Shown here: positions 42,653 to 52,200 of the stretch, piece after piece | Layout: every line of letters starts with the position of its first letter | Numbering within the stretch: the first letter of the stretch is position 1 | Source of the DNA: Rhodobacter aestuarii | Lineage (GTDB): Bacteria; Pseudomonadota; Alphaproteobacteria; Rhodobacterales; Rhodobacteraceae | Direction: 5' to 3' | Assembly (NCBI RefSeq): GCF_900156655.1 | Contig: NZ_FTOG01000001.1 | Location: forward strand, 434,001 to 498,000 | Length of the DNA stretch: 64,000 nucleotides | Notes under the pieces: model-generated | The model's input: only the letters and a program-made list of their open reading frames with translations | What the model was told of the DNA's origin: nothing | Databases searched by the model: none | Program-made: the position numbers and the translations under genes

Positions 42653-43699
42653 TTACATCGGCGCCGGTTTCGGCGTGGCCGAGGTGCGCACCGGCAGGGT
42701 CGGGTGCACGACTTCGGGTTGTTCGCCGGTCAGCGTGGTCAGGAAGGCGGTGATATCGTCGACCTGTTCATCGCTCAGTTCCGCACCAAGTTGCGAGTTC
42801 GCCATGATCGCCACGGCTTGCTTCAGATCCCAAACCTTGCCGGAGTGGAAATAAGGCGCGGTGAGCGCGATGTTGCGCAGCGGCGCGGCGCGGAAGACAT
42901 ATTCGTCATCCGCCGTTTCCGAAACCGCAAACCGGCCTTTGTCGCCTTCGGGCAGCACATCGGCGCCGGGTTTTTCAACCAAACCAAACGGATAGTAGCC
43001 GTTGCCGCCGAAGTTGATGCCATTGTGGCAGCTCGCGCAGCCGGTTTCAACAAACAGGCTCAGACCGTTTTTCTCTTGATCGGTCAGCGCGCCGTCTTGG
43101 CCCATCAGCCATTGGTCAAACTTCGAGTTCGGGGTTACAAGCGTGGCTTCAAACGCCTCGATCGCGAGCGCGAAATTGTCAAAGGTGATCGGGTCGGATT
43201 CGCCCGGGAAAGCGGCATCAAAGGCGCTGACATAGCCATCCATCGATTTCAGCGTCGCCACCACCTGCTCGGGGGTGTTGTTCATTTCCACGCCCGCTTG
43301 CACCGGGCCTTTGGCTTGCGCAGCAAGGTCAGGCGCGCGGCCATCCCAGAATTGGGCGATGTTGAAGACCGCGTTCAGCATGGTCGGCGCGTTGCGCGGA
43401 CCCGCTTGCCAGCCGTGGCCAACAGAGGTTTCCAGCCCGTCAACCCCGCCGATCCCGACGTTGTGGCACGATTGGCACGAGAACAGGCCCGATTTCGACA
43501 TGCGCGGATCGAAGAACAGCATCGCGCCCAGATCGACCTTATCGCGGGTGACGGCGTTGTTGTTTTCAAGCATCGGCGCTTGCATCGGGATCACTTCGAA
43601 GAGCCCTTTGGCCTCTTCGCGTAGCGCGGCATCATCCGCCAAAACGGGCGTGGCAAGGACCGTTGTCAGGGCCAGCCCGAGGGCGATTTTGCGTTTCAT
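42653..43699 (-). CDS. ccpA: Di-haem cytochrome c peroxidase
   Basis: A 348-residue periplasmic bacterial cytochrome c peroxidase of the CCP/MauG family. Signal peptide ends at VLADD (about residue 21). Two haem-binding sites are present: CQSCH (75-79) and CASCH (221-225). LGAMLFFDPRMSKSG and FRAAPLRNIALTAPYFHSG are family blocks. It reduces hydrogen peroxide with electrons from cytochrome c. A perfect FNR box lies 60 bases upstream of the ATG, so low-oxygen induction by FnrL is expected, as known for this enzyme in related bacteria. Confidence 0.95.
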   Translation of the reverse strand: MKRKIALGLALTTVLATPVLADDAALREEAKGLFEVIPMQAPMLENNNAVTRDKVDLGAMLFFDPRMSKSGLFSCQSCHNVGIGGVDGLETSVGHGWQAGPRNAPTMLNAVFNIAQFWDGRAPDLAAQAKGPVQAGVEMNNTPEQVVATLKSMDGYVSAFDAAFPGESDPITFDNFALAIEAFEATLVTPNSKFDQWLMGQDGALTDQEKNGLSLFVETGCASCHNGINFGGNGYYPFGLVEKPGADVLPEGDKGRFAVSETADDEYVFRAAPLRNIALTAPYFHSGKVWDLKQAVAIMANSQLGAELSDEQVDDITAFLTTLTGEQPEVVHPTLPVRTSATPKPAPM

Positions 43700-43758
43700 G
43701 GATGGTTCCTCCGTAGCAAAAGGTAGAATAAATCTAAGTTCACAGGGGCGTGAGAGAG

Positions 43759-43772
43759 TTGATCCAGATCAA
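43759..43772 (-). promoter_or_regulatory. FNR-type box upstream of cytochrome c peroxidase
   Basis: TTGAT-CCAG-ATCAA, a perfect FNR/FnrL consensus, is centred 66 bases before the peroxidase ATG. It is also about 100 bases upstream of the divergent ureohydrolase gene, on whose expression its effect is open. Confidence 0.82.
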
Positions 43773-43815
43773 GTTTGGAACGGTTCCAGGTGCGGCAGCC
43801 TGACGCAGGTTTTGG

Positions 43816-43846
43816 TTGACACTTCTACCTGAAAAAGGCCCATACT
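43816..43846 (+). promoter_or_regulatory. Candidate promoter of the ureohydrolase gene
   Basis: A perfect TTGACA -35 (43816-43821) with a CATACT -10-like hexamer at 43841-43846. The 19-base spacing is longer than ideal. Confidence 0.4.
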
Positions 43847-43868
43847 AACGCCCAAAATGGGGGCGCTG

Positions 43869-44834
43869 ATGGCACTGGAAGACGCGAAAAAACAAGTAGA
43901 TACGGCATTCACCCGCGCCGAGTTGCGCGGCCTTGCCTATGAAAACGCCTTTGCGGGCGCGCCGTCCTTCTTGCGCCGCCGTTACAGCAAGGATCTGGCT
44001 GGCGTCGATCTTGCTTTTACCGGTGTGCCCTTCGACCAAGCGGTGACGAACCGCCCCGGCACCCGCTTTGGCCCGCGCGCGATCCGCGAGGCGGCAACGC
44101 TGCAAGCTTTCGATGCGCCCTATGGCTGGGGCTATGATCCGCTTAGTGAAATGAGCATTGTCGATTACGGCGATCTGGCCTTTGACTATGCGCATACGGC
44201 GAGCTTTCCCGACCGGGTCACCACCCATATCGCCACCATCTTGGGCGCGGGTGTGGGGGTGATTACGCTTGGCGGGGACCATTTCATCACCCAGCCGATT
44301 TTGCGCGCGATGGCGGACCGCCACGGGCCAGTGGCGCTTATTCATTTTGACGCCCATTCCGACACTTGGGCCGATGACGACATGAGCCGGATCGACCACG
44401 GCACCTTCTTGTATAAGGCGCTCAAGCTTGGCTACGTTGCGCCCGAAACCACGGTTTCGGTGGGCATCCGCACCGACAACCCCGATACCTGCGGGGTGCA
44501 TATTCTTGATGCGCCTTTCGTGCATCAAGCGGGCGTGGAAGAAACCGTTGCGCGGATCAAGGCGGTGGTGGGGGAGCGGCCCTGTTACATCAGCTTTGAT
44601 ATCGACTGCCTTGACCCCGCTTTCGCGCCCGGCACCGGCACCCCGGTCTGGGGTGGTTTGGCCAGTTGGCAGGCGGCGGCGCTTTTGCGCGGGCTGGCGG
44701 GCATCAATATGGTCGGCGGCGATGTGGTCGAGGTCTCGCCGCCCTATGACCCGACCGGCGTCACCGCGATTGCGGGCGCCCATGTCGCCACCGAACTCGT
44801 CGCGCTTTACGGATACACCCGCCGCAAAGGCTGA
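43869..44834 (+). CDS. speB: Agmatinase/arginase-family ureohydrolase (SpeB-like)
   Basis: About 321 residues of the ureohydrolase superfamily. All binuclear-manganese ligands are present: His138 in GGDHF, Asp161/His163/Asp165 in DAHSDTW, and Asp244/Asp246 in SFDIDCLDPAFAPGTGTP. Agmatinase (agmatine to putrescine and urea) is the usual call, but guanidino-acid hydrolases share the same motifs, so the substrate is not certain. The ATG at 43869 has GGGGGC nearby; an ATG at 43857 adds four residues and has no ribosome site. A perfect TTGACA lies upstream. The next gene starts 136 bases on. Confidence 0.88.
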   Translation: MALEDAKKQVDTAFTRAELRGLAYENAFAGAPSFLRRRYSKDLAGVDLAFTGVPFDQAVTNRPGTRFGPRAIREAATLQAFDAPYGWGYDPLSEMSIVDYGDLAFDYAHTASFPDRVTTHIATILGAGVGVITLGGDHFITQPILRAMADRHGPVALIHFDAHSDTWADDDMSRIDHGTFLYKALKLGYVAPETTVSVGIRTDNPDTCGVHILDAPFVHQAGVEETVARIKAVVGERPCYISFDIDCLDPAFAPGTGTPVWGGLASWQAAALLRGLAGINMVGGDVVEVSPPYDPTGVTAIAGAHVATELVALYGYTRRKG

Positions 44835-44969
44835 GCGCCAAGGCTGGGGCGGGTCACATCCGCGCAGGGGCGCTTGCAACGGGGCTGGGGTCTTGCAGCA
44901 TGGCCCTGCGATGCCTACATCCAGCAAAAGCATTTGCGGCCGGGTCTCGGCCGCCACAGCGGGGACAGA

Positions 44970-46013
44970 ATGCGCAGCGCCTTCCACTACTTCGGCTGGG
45001 CCTTCGGCTTCACGGCGATTGGTCTGTTGCTCTCTCTCTGGCTTGGGTTTGTCTACGAACATACGTTCTCGGGGGCGATGTCGTTCTTCTTTGTCGCCTG
45101 TGTGCTGGCGGTCTTGGAAATCTCGCTTTCCTTCGACAATGCGATCGTCAATGCCAACAAGCTCAGCCGCATGTCACCGCTTTGGCAGAGGCGGTTTTTG
45201 ACATGGGGGATCATCATCGCGGTCTTTGGGATGCGGATTATCTTTCCGCTGATCATCGTCGTGGTGGCCGCCCATGTTGGCCCGCTTGAGGCGATACGGC
45301 TGGCCGCGACAGAGCCCCAAGAATACGCGAAGATCATAGACGAAGCCCATGTTTCCATTGCAGGATTTGGCGGCGCCTTTCTGATGATGGTTGCGCTGAG
45401 CTACTTTGTCGATGAGGGCAAAGAGGTGCATTGGTTTGCTGCGCTTGAGCGGCGGCTAAGCGCTTGCGCCTCGGTCCGGGGGCTGGAGTTGGGCTTTGTT
45501 CTGGCACTGGTTTTGGGCGTCACTGCCATTCAACCCGTGCATGAACAGGGCACCTTCTTGGTGGCCGCTTGCACCGGGTTGTTGACCTTCTTGGCGGTGG
45601 AGGGCTTGGGGCAGGTGCTCGACCGTGGGGCGTTGGCCTCTGATGTGGCGCGCGGCGGCATTGGCGCATTCCTCTACCTTGAGGTGCTCGATGCCTCCTT
45701 CAGCTTTGATGGCGTGATCGGGGCCTTTGCGCTGACGCAAAACCTCTTTCTGATTGCCATCGGCCTTGGCATTGGCGCGTTTTACGTCCGCTCCATGACG
45801 GTGATGCTGGTTGAACGCCATGCGCTGTCTGAGTTCCGGTTTTTGGAACATGGGGCGTTTTGGTCGATCTTGGTGCTCTCTGCTGCGATGTTCCTGCAAA
45901 CACTGTTCCCGGTGCCGGAATGGGCCACGGGTTTGCTGGGCGTGCTCTTCATCGGGCTGAGCTTCATGTCATCGGTGCGTTGGAAACGCGCCAACCCGGA
46001 ACCCTGCGAATAA
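44970..46013 (+). CDS. DUF475 (TerC-like) integral membrane protein
   Basis: A 347-residue protein with about nine membrane segments, belonging to DUF475, which is related to TerC. The signature is ISLSFDNAIVNANKLSRMSP near residue 52 and a second FSFDGVIGAFALTQNLFLIA, the paired Asp-Asn/Asp motifs of the TerC superfamily. TerC-type proteins are tied to tellurite resistance and metal (manganese) export, but DUF475 itself has no firm role. The start at 44970 has GGGGACAG upstream; earlier codons in the frame are not hydrophobic and unlikely. Confidence 0.85.
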   Translation: MRSAFHYFGWAFGFTAIGLLLSLWLGFVYEHTFSGAMSFFFVACVLAVLEISLSFDNAIVNANKLSRMSPLWQRRFLTWGIIIAVFGMRIIFPLIIVVVAAHVGPLEAIRLAATEPQEYAKIIDEAHVSIAGFGGAFLMMVALSYFVDEGKEVHWFAALERRLSACASVRGLELGFVLALVLGVTAIQPVHEQGTFLVAACTGLLTFLAVEGLGQVLDRGALASDVARGGIGAFLYLEVLDASFSFDGVIGAFALTQNLFLIAIGLGIGAFYVRSMTVMLVERHALSEFRFLEHGAFWSILVLSAAMFLQTLFPVPEWATGLLGVLFIGLSFMSSVRWKRANPEPCE

Positions 46014-46040
46014 GCAAAGCTGCGGTCCAAAGTGAAACGC

Positions 46041-46072
46041 CGCGCAGGGCACTGCGCGACGCTTCTTCTTTC
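46041..46072 (+). terminator. Possible terminator of the DUF475 gene
   Basis: CGCGCAG-GGCA-CTGCGCG (7-bp stem) followed by a pyrimidine-rich TTCTTCTTTCC, 28 bases after the stop and between convergent genes. Confidence 0.45.
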
Positions 46073-46086
46073 CGTGGTGGTATGTC

Positions 46087-48153
46087 TTACGAGGCGGCGC
46101 GCAGCGCCAATTCGCTGGTGGCGCTGCCACTATTGCCAATTCGGAACACGCTCGCCTGTGCCGCCAACTGGCCCGCCTGATTGCTCAGCACGGCGACTGC
46201 GGCAGAGCTTTCTTCAAACATTGCCGCGTTTTGCTGGGTGACTTGATCAAGCTGGTTCACGGCGGAGTTGATCTCGGCCAAGCCGGTGGATTGTTCCACG
46301 GCAGAGCTGGCAATCGCGTGCACCAGCCCGTCGACCTCGCCCACAAGCACGTCAATCTCGCTCAGCGCTTGGCCAGATTCATTGACCAGTTCCACCCCTT
46401 GGCGCACCTGCCGCCCAGAGGTTTCAATCAGTTCGGCAATCTCGCGCGCTGCTTCAGAGGACCGCTGCGCGAGCGCCCGCACTTCCGAGGCCACAACCGC
46501 AAAGCCACGCCCGGTTTCGCCTGCCCGCGCGGCCTCAACACCGGCATTCAGCGCCAGCAGGTTGGTTTGGAAGGCGATGTCGTCAATCACGCTGGTGATG
46601 CGCGAAATCTGATCAGAGCTTTGCGCAATATCGCCCATCGCCGAGATTGTTTGGTCGACCACACGCCGCCCTTCGGTCGAACGGCTGCGCGCCTTACCCA
46701 CAGCGCCCGCTGCATTGCGCGCGCCGGTGGCCGAGCTTTCCACCGAGGCCGAAAGCTCGTTCAGCGCTGCGGCGGTTTCTTCCAGCGAGGCGGCTTGCGT
46801 TTCGGTGCGCCGCCCAAGTTCCGCAGAGGCCCCCGACAGATGCGAGGTTTCAACCCGGATCGATTCAGCGCTGTCCAAGATTGCGCCGACAAGGTCCGAA
46901 AGCTGGCCCATCGCCTCGTTGAAATTGTTGCGCAAAGCCTCAAATTCGGGCGGCATCGCGCTGTGAAGCCGATGATCCAATTCGCCCGCACTCAGCGCCG
47001 CGACGCCTTTTTCAAAGGCGAAGATCGCGTTTTTCTGGGCGGTGATATTGGTGGCGAATTTGACCACTTTATAGGGGCGCCCTTCGGCATCTAAAATCGG
47101 GTTATAGCTCGCTTGAATCCAGACATCCTGGCCGGTTTTCGAAATTCGGCGGAATTCAGAAACCTGCGCCTTGCCTGCGCGCAACTCATCCCAAAAACGG
47201 TTGTAAGCGGGGCTTTCGCGCTCGCCGCTCGCTATGAAAACATCGTGTTTTTTGCCGTGCAATTCATCCAGCGTGTAGCCCATGACCGATAAGAAATTCT
47301 CGTTAGCAGTCAGGATATTGCCGTGCATATCGAATTCGATCACGGCTTGCGAACGTTGCAGCGCATTGATCTGGCCCGCGCGGTCGAGCGCGAGGCGGAA
47401 ATCTTCGGTCACGTCTTGGGCAAATTTCACCACGCCCGAGACTTTGCCATCCAGCCCCTTGATCGGGTTATAACTGGCGCGCAAGAATACCTCGCGCCCG
47501 CCTTTGGCGACGCGGTGGAATGCGCCCGAGACAAATTCGCCGGTGCGCAACGTATCCCAAAACTGTTTGTAATCGGCTTTTTCCGCCGCGCCCGGCGGCA
47601 TGAACATGCGGTGATGTTTGCCAATCAGTTCCTCGCGCGAATAGCCCATCGCCGCAAGGAAAGTGTCGTTCATCTCAACGATATTACCGTGCAGGTCGAA
47701 TTCGATCACCGCTTGCGAGCGATCGAGCGCCGCCATCATCGATTCCCGATGTTTCCGCTCGCGGGTTTTGTCGCTGATATCAGAGGCGAAGTTGAACACC
47801 TCGACCACATTGCCCGCCGCATCGCGCACCGGAACGTAGGTGGATTCGAGCCAAACCATTTCGCCCGATTTGCGCACCCGCGTCACCGCCATATGCACCA
47901 CTTCGCCCGCGCGCAGATCATCCCAAAACTGTCCCGTGCCCACGCTTTTGGCGTAGCTCGGCAGCATGATGATTGCGAGTGATTGGCCCACAAGCTCTTG
48001 TTCGGAATAGCCAATAATGTCGCAATAGCACCGGTTGGCACTGAGGATTTTGCCGGTGAGGTCAAAAGAAATCACAGCAAGGGCAGATTCGACCGCAAGG
48101 TTCAGCGCATTTTGACGTTGTTCTTGTGGCTTGGGCGGACGGCGAAGGAACAT
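46087..48153 (-). CDS. Soluble methyl-accepting chemotaxis protein with three PAS domains
   Basis: A 688-residue chemoreceptor without signal peptide or membrane helix. Three PAS/PAC units follow each other (about 17-130, 140-255, 262-378), each with a VI(E/S)FDLxG(N/K)I start; PAS2 and PAS3 are close in sequence ([28 protein letters not shown]), suggesting duplication. A short HAMP-like stretch ([17 protein letters not shown]) leads to the signalling domain with hairpin tip [28 protein letters not shown] split around Glu-Ala. It should sit in cytoplasmic clusters and sense an internal redox or ligand signal. No haem-ligand motif is evident. No other che genes are nearby. Confidence 0.92.
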   Translation of the reverse strand: MFLRRPPKPQEQRQNALNLAVESALAVISFDLTGKILSANRCYCDIIGYSEQELVGQSLAIIMLPSYAKSVGTGQFWDDLRAGEVVHMAVTRVRKSGEMVWLESTYVPVRDAAGNVVEVFNFASDISDKTRERKHRESMMAALDRSQAVIEFDLHGNIVEMNDTFLAAMGYSREELIGKHHRMFMPPGAAEKADYKQFWDTLRTGEFVSGAFHRVAKGGREVFLRASYNPIKGLDGKVSGVVKFAQDVTEDFRLALDRAGQINALQRSQAVIEFDMHGNILTANENFLSVMGYTLDELHGKKHDVFIASGERESPAYNRFWDELRAGKAQVSEFRRISKTGQDVWIQASYNPILDAEGRPYKVVKFATNITAQKNAIFAFEKGVAALSAGELDHRLHSAMPPEFEALRNNFNEAMGQLSDLVGAILDSAESIRVETSHLSGASAELGRRTETQAASLEETAAALNELSASVESSATGARNAAGAVGKARSRSTEGRRVVDQTISAMGDIAQSSDQISRITSVIDDIAFQTNLLALNAGVEAARAGETGRGFAVVASEVRALAQRSSEAAREIAELIETSGRQVRQGVELVNESGQALSEIDVLVGEVDGLVHAIASSAVEQSTGLAEINSAVNQLDQVTQQNAAMFEESSAAVAVLSNQAGQLAAQASVFRIGNSGSATSELALRAAS

Positions 48154-48250
48154 AGCGGCTCCGGACTGGGCAGGAATTCCGCGCCAGCATATGCTCCGCC
48201 GATTTATGGGGCGTTAATGTGGATCCGCCTTTTGCAAATAGGCCAATTCC

Positions 48251-49246
48251 TTAGCCTTTGCCCCAGCTTTGCATGACTTTGATGTAATTGGCGCGCTCAT
48301 ATCCCTCGGGGTCGTCCATCGCCCCATAGGCGAGTTTGCCGCGCAAATCGGCGGGAGTTTCAAGCCCGCGCGCATCAAGCCAATCTTCCACCCCCTTGAG
48401 CAGCACGCCGATATGTTCGGGCCCGTGGCGCAAAAGCGCGGAGGTGGTCATCACCACATCGGCCCCCGCCAGCAGATAGCGCACCACATCCTCGGCGCTT
48501 TCCACGCCCGTGGTGGCGGCAATCGAACCGCCGAAACGCCCCGCCAAAACGCCGATCCAACGCATCGGTAGCCGCATCTCGTAGCGGCGCGAAAGCTCCA
48601 GTTGCGGTTCAACAGTCAGCCGCACCGGGTCGATCTCGGGTTGATAGAAGCGGTTGAAAAGCACCACCCCTTTCGCCCCCGCGGCCACGATCCGTTTCGA
48701 CATATGCGCGGGAGAAGAGAAATACGGCCCGATTTTCACCGAAACCGGGATCTGCACCGTCTCGCAAACCGCGCTCACCACATCGAGCGTGCGTTGTTCC
48801 ACCTCCGCGCCCGACATATCCGGGTCGGTGGGCAGGAAATGCACGTTGAGTTCAATCGCGCCCGCGCCCGCTTCGGCAAATTCATAGGCCATATCGGTCC
48901 AGCCGGTATCGGTGGTGCCATTGAGCGAGGCAATCACCGGAATGGGCAGCGCGTTGGCCGCCTTTTCCACCACGCTGAGGTGGTTGGAGCTGTCAAAGGC
49001 AAAGGCCGATTGCGTCGGGAAATAGCTCAGCGCTTCGCCCGAACTTTCCGAGCCATGCTCGACCAGCTGATCAAGAATGCGCTGCTCATGCCAGATTTGT
49101 TCCTCAAAGACCGAGGGCAGCACCACCGCCCCCGCGCCGTGATCGGCCAAGATCTTGAGCACCTCAAGCTTGGCGTTTTGCGGGCTTGCCGAGGCCACAA
49201 GCGGGCTTGGCAGATCAAGGCCCAGATAGCGGGTTTTCATCTCCAT
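48251..49246 (-). CDS. Dihydroorotate dehydrogenase-like flavoprotein
   Basis: A 331-residue FMN TIM-barrel protein of the dihydroorotate dehydrogenase family: start TRYLGLDLPSPLVASASPQN, VIASLNGTTDTGWTDMAYEF, GAIELNVHFLPTD, PVSVKIGPYFS, VLFNRFYQPEID and GVESAEDVVRYLLAGADVVM. It is the type often encoded beside pyruvate:ferredoxin oxidoreductase genes rather than the pyrimidine enzyme. It is the last gene of a three-gene set, 12 bases after nifJ. A ferredoxin- or flavin-linked oxidoreductase role is likely; the substrate is unknown. Confidence 0.82.
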   Translation of the reverse strand: MEMKTRYLGLDLPSPLVASASPQNAKLEVLKILADHGAGAVVLPSVFEEQIWHEQRILDQLVEHGSESSGEALSYFPTQSAFAFDSSNHLSVVEKAANALPIPVIASLNGTTDTGWTDMAYEFAEAGAGAIELNVHFLPTDPDMSGAEVEQRTLDVVSAVCETVQIPVSVKIGPYFSSPAHMSKRIVAAGAKGVVLFNRFYQPEIDPVRLTVEPQLELSRRYEMRLPMRWIGVLAGRFGGSIAATTGVESAEDVVRYLLAGADVVMTTSALLRHGPEHIGVLLKGVEDWLDARGLETPADLRGKLAYGAMDDPEGYERANYIKVMQSWGKG

Positions 49247-49258
49247 CTCGGGTCTCCG

Positions 49259-52200
49259 TTACAGTTTGCCAGCCGCCCCAAGCGCCTGCGCCGGGCCGGG
49301 GCCGCCATCCATCGCGGCAAAATCTTCATAGCTGCGGTATTTCTCCAAGATCGCCTGCTGCGCCTCGTCCAACAGGGCGGCGGCATCTTCGGGCCGGGTC
49401 GCGGCAAGGGCGGAATAACGCAACTCATTATAGGCGTAGTCCTTAAAGGGCAGCACCGGGCGCGGGCTATCTAGCCGGAACGGCGCCGCGCCGGTGCCCC
49501 GCAATTGCGGATCATAGCGCAGGAGCGGCCAATAGCCAGAGGCGACGGCCCGGTCTTGCTGGTTCAGCCCTTTGCGGATGTCAAACCCATGCGCGATGCA
49601 ATGGCTATAGGCCAAGATAAGGCTTGGCCCGTCATAGGCCTCTGCCTCGCGGAAGGCTTGCAGCGTTTGCTGCGGGTTTGCCCCCATTGCCACCTGCGCC
49701 ACGTAAACATTGCCGTAAGCCACCGCTTGCAGGGCGAGGTCTTTACGCGCGGTGCGCTTTCCTGCGGCGGCGAATTTCGCAATCGCTCCCAAGGGCGTGG
49801 CTTTTGAAGCTTGCCCGCCGGTGTTGGAATAGACCTCTGTGTCCATCACCAGCACATTCACATTGCGCCCCGAGGCCAGCACATGATCGAGCCCGCCATA
49901 GCCAATGTCATAGGCCCAGCCATCGCCGCCAACGATCCAGATCGAGCGGCGGACAAGGTGATCCACCACGCTCAGAAGATGCCGCGCTTGCGGGGCCTCG
50001 CGATGCGCCAGAAGCCGGGTTTTCAGCGTGGCGACGCGTTCGCGCTGCGCGCGGATCTCGCTTTCGCGGATTTGCGGCGCGCTCAGGATCTCGGCCACCA
50101 AATCCTCGCCCACCATCGGCGCCATCTCTTGGGTGAGTGTGCGGGCAAGATCTAGGTGCTTGTCGGCGGCAAGCCGGAAGCCAAGGCCAAATTCGGCATT
50201 GTCTTCAAAGAGCGAGTTCGCCCAAGCCGGGCCGCGCCCTTCGGCGTTTTTCGTCCAAGGCGTGACCGGAAGGTTGCCCGAATAGATCGAGGAACAACCC
50301 GTGGCATTGGCGACCATCAACCGGTCGCCAAAGAGTTGGCTGAGCAGCTTCACATAGGGCGTTTCCCCACAGCCCGCACAAGCGCCCGAGAACTCAAAGA
50401 GCGGTTCAAGGAATTGAACGCCACGCACATTGGCAAAGTCGATCCGCGCGCGGTCATTCACCGGCAGATGTTCAAAGAAAGTCATCGCCTTACGCGCGGT
50501 TTCGACAAGCGGTTGCTTCTCTGAAAGGTTGATCGCCTTCACGCCCGGCTCATGGGGCGAAAGCGAGGGGCAAGCCTCGATACACAGCCCGCAGCCGGTG
50601 CAATCTTCGACATGGAATTGCAACGAAAACCGCGCGCCGGGGTAGCCACGCGCATTGACCGGCGCGGATTTGAACCCTTCGGGCGCACCTTCCAGCAGGT
50701 CTTCGTCAAAGTATTTCGCGCGAATGACGCTGTGCGGACAGACGAACGAACATTGCCCGCATTGAATGCACAAATCCTCGCGCCAAAGCGGCACTTCATC
50801 GGCGACATTGCGTTTTTCCCATGCCGCCGTGCCGGTGGGGAAGGTGCCATCGGCGGGCAGCAAGCTCACCGGAATTTCGTCGCCGCGATCTTCCATCATC
50901 AGCGCGGTGACGCGGCGCACAAACTCGGGCGCGGTGGCGGGCACGGCGGGCGGGCGCTCGGTCTCTGAACTGGGTGCTTTGGGCACGGTGACCTCATGGA
51001 GCCGTTCCAGCGCGCCATCCACCGCCGCCCAGTTTTGCTCGATCACCCGTTTGCCCTTGCGGCCATAGGTTTTCTTGATCGAGGCTTTGATCTGTTCAAT
51101 CGCCGCCTCGCGCGGCAAAACGCCCGAAAGCGCAAAGAAACAGGTCTGCAAGATCGTATTGGTGCGCCGCCCCAGCCCCACTTCGCGTGCGGCTTTGTTG
51201 GCATCAATCACATAGAATTTCAGCCCCTTATCAATGATCGCCGCTTGGGCCGAGCGGGGCAGGCGGTCCCAAACCTTCTCTGGCCCGAAGGGGGCATTCA
51301 GCAAGAACGTCGCCCCCGGAGCCGCCACGCGCAACACATCAATCTTTTGCATGAAGTGGAACTGATGGCAGGCCACGAAATTGGCCGAATGGATCAGATA
51401 GGGCGCTTTGATCGGGCGCGGGCCGAAACGGAGGTGAGACACCGTCTGCGCGCCGGATTTGTGGCTGTCATAGACAAAATAGCCCTGCGCAAAGCGCCCG
51501 GCTTCTTCCGCCAAAATCTTGACCGAGTTTTTATTGGCCCCCACCGTGCCATCGGCCCCAAGGCCATAAAAGACCGCGCGGACAACATCTTGCGGTTCGG
51601 TGACAACGCTGGGGTCCGCGGGCAGAGAGGTCAGCCCCACATCATCGGTGATGCCAACGGTAAAGCCCTGTTTCGGCGCATCCCCCGCCAGATCATCATA
51701 AATCGCTTTCACCTGCGCCGGGTCAAAGTCTTTGGAGGAAAGCCCATAGCGCCCGCCGGTGATGCGCGGCAGGGTGGCGCGTTTGCCGGTGGCCACGGCT
51801 TCGGCCAATGTGGCCACCACATCCAAAAAGAGCGGCTCGCCCGGGGCGCCGGGTTCTTTGCAACGATCGAGCACGGCCAATTTGGTGCACGCAGCAGGCA
51901 GCGCCGCCAAGAACGCTTCCGCCGGGAAGGGACGGTAAAGCCGCACCACCACCGCGCCGAGTTTCGCCCCTTGTGCGTTCAGCGCGGCGAGCGCCTCTTC
52001 CACCACCTCCGCGCCCGAGCCCATGACCACAATCACCCGCTCGGCCTCTGGGTCGCCGATGTAATCGCACAGCTTGTAAGCGCGCCCGGTGAGCGCGGCG
52101 AGTTTTGCCATTTCCTCGGCCACAATGCCGGGCACGGCGGCGTGGAACGGGTTCGCGGCCTCCCGCCCTTGGAAGAACACATCGGGGTTTTGCGCCGTGC

